Below are positions 56,291-64,000 of a DNA stretch of 64,000 bases, piece by piece. The first letter of the stretch is position 1, and the number at the start of each line of letters is the position of its first letter. Both the position numbers and the translations under genes were made by a program. A model generated the notes under the pieces. It was not told the origin of the DNA and did not search any database. It saw only the letters and a program-made list of their open reading frames with translations. Source of the stretch: Leminorella grimontii ATCC 33999 = DSM 5078 (GTDB lineage: Bacteria; Pseudomonadota; Gammaproteobacteria; Enterobacterales; Enterobacteriaceae); contig NZ_AUUA01000002.1 in NCBI RefSeq assembly GCF_000439085.1, positions 310,001 through 374,000 on the forward strand. Reading direction: 5' to 3'.

Positions 56291-59200
56291 ATGGAAAAAG
56301 TAAATAAGCCTTCAAGCAACAAACCAACAACATATTTATTTAAAAGGCGCCAATTAGTTGGTTTAATTAGCTCAATACTCATAACGGCTACCCCAACCCT
56401 TTCCGCTCAAGAATCACAGATCATCGCCGACGCAGCCCATGGCTCTCAAACAGGGCTACAGGGCGGTGTTTATGTCATTAACGGTTTAGCACATACTGAC
56501 GCCGCATTGATCGCCTCCGGCACCGGATATGAAATTCAGGGCAGCGGGCTGGATATTAAACTTGATCCCTCAATCACAAATAATATCGGTACGCTAATTT
56601 ACGCTAACGATGGCGGAACGATCTCTTTAGACAGTTCAACCATTACTCAAGGACGAGTTCTAGCAACGGGCGAAGGTTCTAAGCTGGTACTGATTGATTC
56701 AAGAATTCAGGAAGATTATTCCGTTGTATACGGCATCGAGTTACGCGATGGCGCAATGGGAGAGCTGAACAATGTAGCCATCAAAGGCAATATGGCGCTC
56801 TCGCTGTTAGTCGTCGACGCCTCCGCCAATATTGATAACCTCAACGCTGATAGCGGCATTATCGCCATGGCGGGCTCGGAGATAACGCTAAAAAACAGCA
56901 CCGTCGACGCGCTCTCCGCCATCGGAACCGGCTTGGAGGTTGATGAAGCATCCACGGCGCATGTAGAGAATACGAAGTTAATCGGTCAGATCAGCGGGCT
57001 GGATATCAGAGATAACAGCAGCGTTGTTTTTAACGGCGGTTCCGCTATTGGAAACTATAAGGGCGTAAATCTCCTTAGTAGTAACCTTACCGGGAGCGGC
57101 GTTAGCCTACAGGGAAACGACGGTTGGGGAGTGCAGGCAACGCAAGGCAGCACCTTGATCCTTAATAACCATTCCGAAATTATTGGTTCCTTGATGGTTG
57201 ACAGCAGCAGCATCGATTTGACTGACGTGACTATCCAAGGCCTTAATAAACCTTTGGGGCGGGGAATTTTTGTCGCAAATTGCATCGTTGGGTGCGGTAC
57301 ATTCAGCCTCAAGCGGGTAGATATTGATACGATCGCGGCGCAAGGGCATGGCTTACATCTTTCAACCGGAGGCCAGGCTGAAATATCAGGCTCTAATATT
57401 GTCACTCATGGCGAAGGGGCGGCAGGGCTCTATCTTTCAAGCAGTAACGTTAACAGCAGCGCATCTTATATCAACGTAAGCAACAGCCATATTGAAACCG
57501 CTGGAGATGGCGCCTATGGCATATCGTTATATACAGGCAATGATAGCCGACAGGCCACCAGCTCGCTGGAAAACGTATCATTGGTAACGAAAGGCGCAGG
57601 TAGTGCGGCCCTGTCCGTGCAACAAGGCGCGGCAATCATTGGAACTAACGTCACGGCGGATGTTCAAGGTGAAAATGCGGCTGTCCTGAACTTTGCCAGC
57701 GGGAGCTCCGCTAACCATAACAGTATCAGCCTGGACGGCGGCTCACTGAGCAGCCGAAACGGCACCGCTATTACAGCTGGCGGATACAGCGATATTAGTC
57801 TGAAAAATCTGGATATTTCTGGAAGCAAAGGCCTGCTTCAGGCATATAATTCAGCCAGTGTCGACATTACTTTCGACCATACCAACGCGAGCGGCGATAC
57901 TACGGCAACCTCTGACAGCGCCGTTAATATGGCGTTGTTAAATTCATCCGTTTTAACCGGCAGCATCAATAACAGCGCGCTTACCGTCGACAACAGCATC
58001 TGGAACGTCACGGGTGATTCATCCGTCAACGGTCTGAAAAACAGTGGTACCGTTAATTTTACCAATATGAGTGGCACTGGCCGCACGCTAACCGTTAACG
58101 GCGATTATATAGCAAACGACGCCAACCTTATCCTGAACACCGTTCTAGGCAATGACAGTTCAGAAACGGACAAATTGGTCGTTACTGGCAATACTCTTGG
58201 CCATACCTATTTGCAGGTGATGAACGTGGGGGGCCTGGGTGATGATACGGTTAACGGTATTAACGTTATCAGCGTTGGCGGACAATCAGACGGCATCTTC
58301 ACGCTAAAAGGCCGCGTGGGTTACGGCGGCTATGAGTATTTTCTGCATAAAGGCGACCTGGCTGGAAACGGCGGCGACTGGTATCTGCGCTCTGTTTATT
58401 CTGACGTCACGCCTACACCGCCTACGCCAACGGAGCCTACCCTGGAGCCAGAGCCAGTTCCGGAGCCTGTTCCAGCTCCAACGCCAACCCCCTCGAGTAA
58501 AGCGGTTATTGAACCCGAAGTTGGCGCCTATATCGGGAATCAGGCGGTCGCAAACACGCTATTTAATTTAAATCTGCATGACCGCATGGGCGAGCCTCAA
58601 TTTACCGCCAAGGGCGACTCTCTGGCGGAGTCTATGTGGCTGCGGGTTGTCGGTTCCCATGAAAAAAATCATGCGGCTGACGGACGTCTTGAGGTTCAAA
58701 CCAACGCAAGCGTAGTGCAGCTCGGCGGCGACATCATCCAGTGGAGCACCGGTGAGTCACGTACCCATCTGGGCCTCATGGCGGGCTATGGCGATGCGCA
58801 TTTAACCTCGGATTCACGGCAGGTTGGTTACTCGGCCAAAAGTGATATCAAGGGCTACAACGTAGGTGTTTATGCAACCTGGTACGCTAATCAGGATTTG
58901 CATCAAGACGGCCTGTATGTGGATAGCTGGCTGCAGCATAACTGGTTTGATAACGACGTAAACGGCGACGAACGTTCAACGATTAGCTATAAATCGAAAG
59001 GCTATAGCGCATCGTTAGAAACAGGTTATACCCTGAAAATTGGCGAGTTTAATCAAAGTGCACTGTTTATTCAGCCTCAGGCTCAAATTATCTGGTCCGC
59101 AATACACGCGGACAAGGTTAACGATGGGCGAGGCAGCATCATTGATAGCGGCACGCCAGACTACTGGCAAAGCAGGGTCGGTGCCCGTACTTATCTACAG

Positions 59201-59473
59201 GGCCGCTCCCCGGTAGCCAACGACCAGATTTTCCAACCGTTTGTTGAAGTTAACTGGTTACACAGCAATGAAAATTACGGCGTGGACTACAAAATTAGTC
59301 AGGGTTCCCGACGCTATGAAAGCGATACGGCTAAAGATATCGCGGAAGTAAAAATCGGCATCGAGGGTAAACTCACTAATAATTTCGCTATTTGGGGAAA
59401 TATTGGCCAGCAGTTTGATGCCGATAATTACAGCCGAACTTCGGGTACGTTAGGCATCAAGTACCAGTTCTGA
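56291..59473 (+). CDS. Autotransporter (type Va) with pertactin-like passenger
   Basis: A 1060-residue surface or secreted protein. A long basic leader and a hydrophobic core end in TPTLSA near residue 39 (Sec signal). Residues about 42-705 form a beta-helix-type passenger rich in N, S, G and T with repeated short strands; no protease triad or RGD is seen. A proline/glutamate-rich linker lies at about 708-738 (TPTPPTPTEPTLEPEPVPEP). The autotransporter beta-barrel spans about 765-1060 (SMWLRVVGSHEKNH, LGLMAGYGDAHL, GIEGKLTNNFAIWGNIG) and ends in the aromatic GIKYQF needed for BAM. An adhesin role is likely. Codon use is more AT-rich than in neighbouring genes, suggesting acquisition. Confidence 0.88.
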   Translation: MEKVNKPSSNKPTTYLFKRRQLVGLISSILITATPTLSAQESQIIADAAHGSQTGLQGGVYVINGLAHTDAALIASGTGYEIQGSGLDIKLDPSITNNIGTLIYANDGGTISLDSSTITQGRVLATGEGSKLVLIDSRIQEDYSVVYGIELRDGAMGELNNVAIKGNMALSLLVVDASANIDNLNADSGIIAMAGSEITLKNSTVDALSAIGTGLEVDEASTAHVENTKLIGQISGLDIRDNSSVVFNGGSAIGNYKGVNLLSSNLTGSGVSLQGNDGWGVQATQGSTLILNNHSEIIGSLMVDSSSIDLTDVTIQGLNKPLGRGIFVANCIVGCGTFSLKRVDIDTIAAQGHGLHLSTGGQAEISGSNIVTHGEGAAGLYLSSSNVNSSASYINVSNSHIETAGDGAYGISLYTGNDSRQATSSLENVSLVTKGAGSAALSVQQGAAIIGTNVTADVQGENAAVLNFASGSSANHNSISLDGGSLSSRNGTAITAGGYSDISLKNLDISGSKGLLQAYNSASVDITFDHTNASGDTTATSDSAVNMALLNSSVLTGSINNSALTVDNSIWNVTGDSSVNGLKNSGTVNFTNMSGTGRTLTVNGDYIANDANLILNTVLGNDSSETDKLVVTGNTLGHTYLQVMNVGGLGDDTVNGINVISVGGQSDGIFTLKGRVGYGGYEYFLHKGDLAGNGGDWYLRSVYSDVTPTPPTPTEPTLEPEPVPEPVPAPTPTPSSKAVIEPEVGAYIGNQAVANTLFNLNLHDRMGEPQFTAKGDSLAESMWLRVVGSHEKNHAADGRLEVQTNASVVQLGGDIIQWSTGESRTHLGLMAGYGDAHLTSDSRQVGYSAKSDIKGYNVGVYATWYANQDLHQDGLYVDSWLQHNWFDNDVNGDERSTISYKSKGYSASLETGYTLKIGEFNQSALFIQPQAQIIWSAIHADKVNDGRGSIIDSGTPDYWQSRVGARTYLQGRSPVANDQIFQPFVEVNWLHSNENYGVDYKISQGSRRYESDTAKDIAEVKIGIEGKLTNNFAIWGNIGQQFDADNYSRTSGTLGIKYQF

Positions 59474-59487
59474 TGTGATTGATAAAT

Positions 59488-59522
59488 AAAATCCCAGATG
59501 GCAAAAGTGTCTCTGGGATTTT
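59488..59522. terminator. Terminator between the autotransporter and the next convergent gene
   Basis: AAAATCCCAGA (59488-59498) pairs with TCTGGGATTTT (59512-59522); A and T runs on both sides make it bidirectional. It overlaps the stop of the leftward gene. Confidence 0.8.
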
Positions 59523-60111
59523 AATCTCGCACCAGGCTTTGATAAAAAGATACGCACTGTTCCCACGCCCTTTTCTCAAACCTCCAGCCGGGATGCGCTA
59601 TCCAAAGGATATTTTCATCCCGCTGTAAAAAGCGGTTCACATAGTTCCTACAGCGCATCAGCCGCTCTTCGTCCCAGCGTTCGCTCACCCAGCCTCTCCA
59701 CCGTTCGCCAAACCGCAGCATCCCAGACATCGCCTCATCTTCATTGTTCATGCCTACGGGCTGAAACAGGCCGATACCGTCCCAATGCACTGTCTCTGCC
59801 TCTTTACGAACTTTAGCGACAATAACCAGACAGCTTAAGTCCAGATCGTCTTCGCAGACCAGAATCGGCACGTTTTGCGTTAATGGGCTTTGCAGCAGCT
59901 CCTGAATAAATAGCCGCTCTCCTCGACACATCATTTCCGGCCCCCAGGCCGGATACAGCCCTTTTAGACTCTTAAGAGGAGGCAGGGCATCGTGTTTGCT
60001 CTCTGAAACCCACTGTTCCAGACAATCAACGATAGGGATACCGTCTATGGTCAGATAGTCTTCACTATATCCATGAGGCGTCGGAGCGGCACAAATATCA
60101 ATGTGATTCAT
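59521..60111 (-). CDS. Hypothetical protein, 196 aa
   Basis: A soluble protein not recognised. It opens MNHIDICAAPTPHGYSEDYL, then TIDGIPIVDCLEQWV, then GLYPAWGPEMMCRGERLFIQELLQ and VPILVCEDDLDLSCLVIVAKV. The tryptophan-rich second half includes RFGERWRGWVSERWDEERLM and ILWIAHPGWRFEKRAWEQC. The pattern of one domain with a YPAW motif and acidic surface recalls small immunity-type proteins, without proof. It lies between the autotransporter and gyrB, converging with the autotransporter, and is 90 bases from the gyrB stop. No E. coli counterpart is known to me. Confidence 0.65.
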   Translation of the reverse strand: MNHIDICAAPTPHGYSEDYLTIDGIPIVDCLEQWVSESKHDALPPLKSLKGLYPAWGPEMMCRGERLFIQELLQSPLTQNVPILVCEDDLDLSCLVIVAKVRKEAETVHWDGIGLFQPVGMNNEDEAMSGMLRFGERWRGWVSERWDEERLMRCRNYVNRFLQRDENILWIAHPGWRFEKRAWEQCVSFYQSLVRD

Positions 60112-60145
60112 GACAATGGCTATATTAAGGGCCCTTGTTTATATA

Positions 60146-60173
60146 AGAAAGGCAGCCCACTGGCTGCCTTTCT
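60146..60173 (-). terminator. Terminator of gyrB
   Basis: AGAAAGGCAGCC (60146-60157), loop CACT, GGCTGCCTTTCT (60162-60173): a 12-base perfect stem, with TATATAAAC after it on the minus strand. Confidence 0.75.
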
Positions 60174-60199
60174 GCTTTTACTCTTAGGCAAACGCCCCG

Positions 60200-63725
<3,526 letters not shown>

Positions 63726-63747
63726 TTAAATACGACGTGAGCTCCGC

Positions 63748-64000
63748 TTACAGGCGCATAGGCATAACGACGTAGGCTGCGCTGACGTTATCGCAGTCTT
63801 CCAGCTGTACGCTGGACACCGAGTCCGTCAACAGCATTCTCACCTCTTCGCACTTCAGGGCGTTGAGCACGTCCAGCACGTAGCTGACGTTAAAGCCGAT
63901 TTCCAGATCGGTGCCGTCGTAGCGTACGTCGAGGATCTCTTCCGCCTCTTCCTGCTCGGGGTTGTTGGCCGTGATCTTCAGCTGGTTCTGATTCAGATGC
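63748..64000 (-). CDS. dnaN: DNA polymerase III sliding clamp, C-terminal part (cut by window edge)
   Basis: The last 84 codons of the beta clamp. LKITANNPEQEEAEEILDV and IGFNVSYVLDVLNALKCEEV are highly conserved domain III sequences, and the frame ends AAYVVMPMRL, the usual C-terminus that forms part of the partner-binding cleft. The stop is TAA at 63750-63748. It is the first gene of the leftward dnaN-recF-gyrB series visible here; dnaA is expected just beyond the right edge. Confidence 0.97.
   Translation of the reverse strand, partial: HLNQNQLKITANNPEQEEAEEILDVRYDGTDLEIGFNVSYVLDVLNALKCEEVRMLLTDSVSSVQLEDCDNVSAAYVVMPMRL

Overview
The window is bacterial chromosome from the order Enterobacterales. 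Almost every housekeeping protein aligns closely, by recall, with its E. coli K-12 counterpart and often has the same length (PolA 928 aa, Gmk 207, IbpA 137, GhrB 324, YiaD 219). CsrC and Spot 42 RNAs sit at their usual enterobacterial loci. Gene order and the accessory genes differ from E. coli, Salmonella and Yersinia. A lineage outside Enterobacteriaceae proper (for example Budviciaceae or Hafniaceae) is a guess that the sequence alone cannot settle. The end with gyrB, recF and dnaN points toward the replication origin, as this block adjoins dnaA in enterics.

Layout. 1-5.4 kb: N-terminus of a membrane sensor-like protein, an AcrD-type RND drug pump, a Phd/ParE toxin-antitoxin pair and a GNAT acetyltransferase. 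5.4-13.4 kb: ligB facing gmk, then rpoZ-spoT-trmH-recG (stringent response, tRNA methylation, fork rescue). 13.4-19 kb: aspartate dehydrogenase, xanP with PurR-like boxes, a YciI-like gene, yicH and fabY. 19-27 kb: an AT-rich gap, a C69 dipeptidase, a run of small immunity-like genes (one with an internal amber stop) behind dtd, an ADP-ribosylglycohydrolase, yihX, yidB, a phosphoesterase and a SUKH-type gene. 27-36 kb: typA diverging from glnA-glnL-glnG (with sigma-54 and NtrC signals), yshB, hemN, a 59-aa membrane protein and yihI. 36-42 kb: csrC, engB, spf, a double-glycine-leader bacteriocin precursor and polA. 42-50.6 kb: yihG, a DASS-family anion transporter, glyS-glyQ, tag-yiaC and a tandem pair of glycine-zipper lipoproteins ending in yiaD. 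50.6-64 kb: ghrB, avtA, ibpA-ibpB under a sigma-32-like promoter with RNA-thermometer-like leaders, yidQ, a 1060-aa autotransporter, a hypothetical gene, and gyrB, recF and the 3' end of dnaN.

How it fits together. Most of the window is core metabolism and information processing arranged as blocks known from E. coli but joined differently. Accessory material sits between the blocks: the bacteriocin gene, the autotransporter behind 0.9 kb of AT-rich DNA, the toxin-antitoxin pair and scattered orphan genes of immunity type. Four genes too short for ordinary ORF calling were found by reading the strands: yshB (40 aa), a 44-aa gene after dtd, a 59-aa gene between yihI and hemN, and an amber-interrupted 83-codon frame. 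All family assignments rest on recalled motifs and alignments, and no database search was run.
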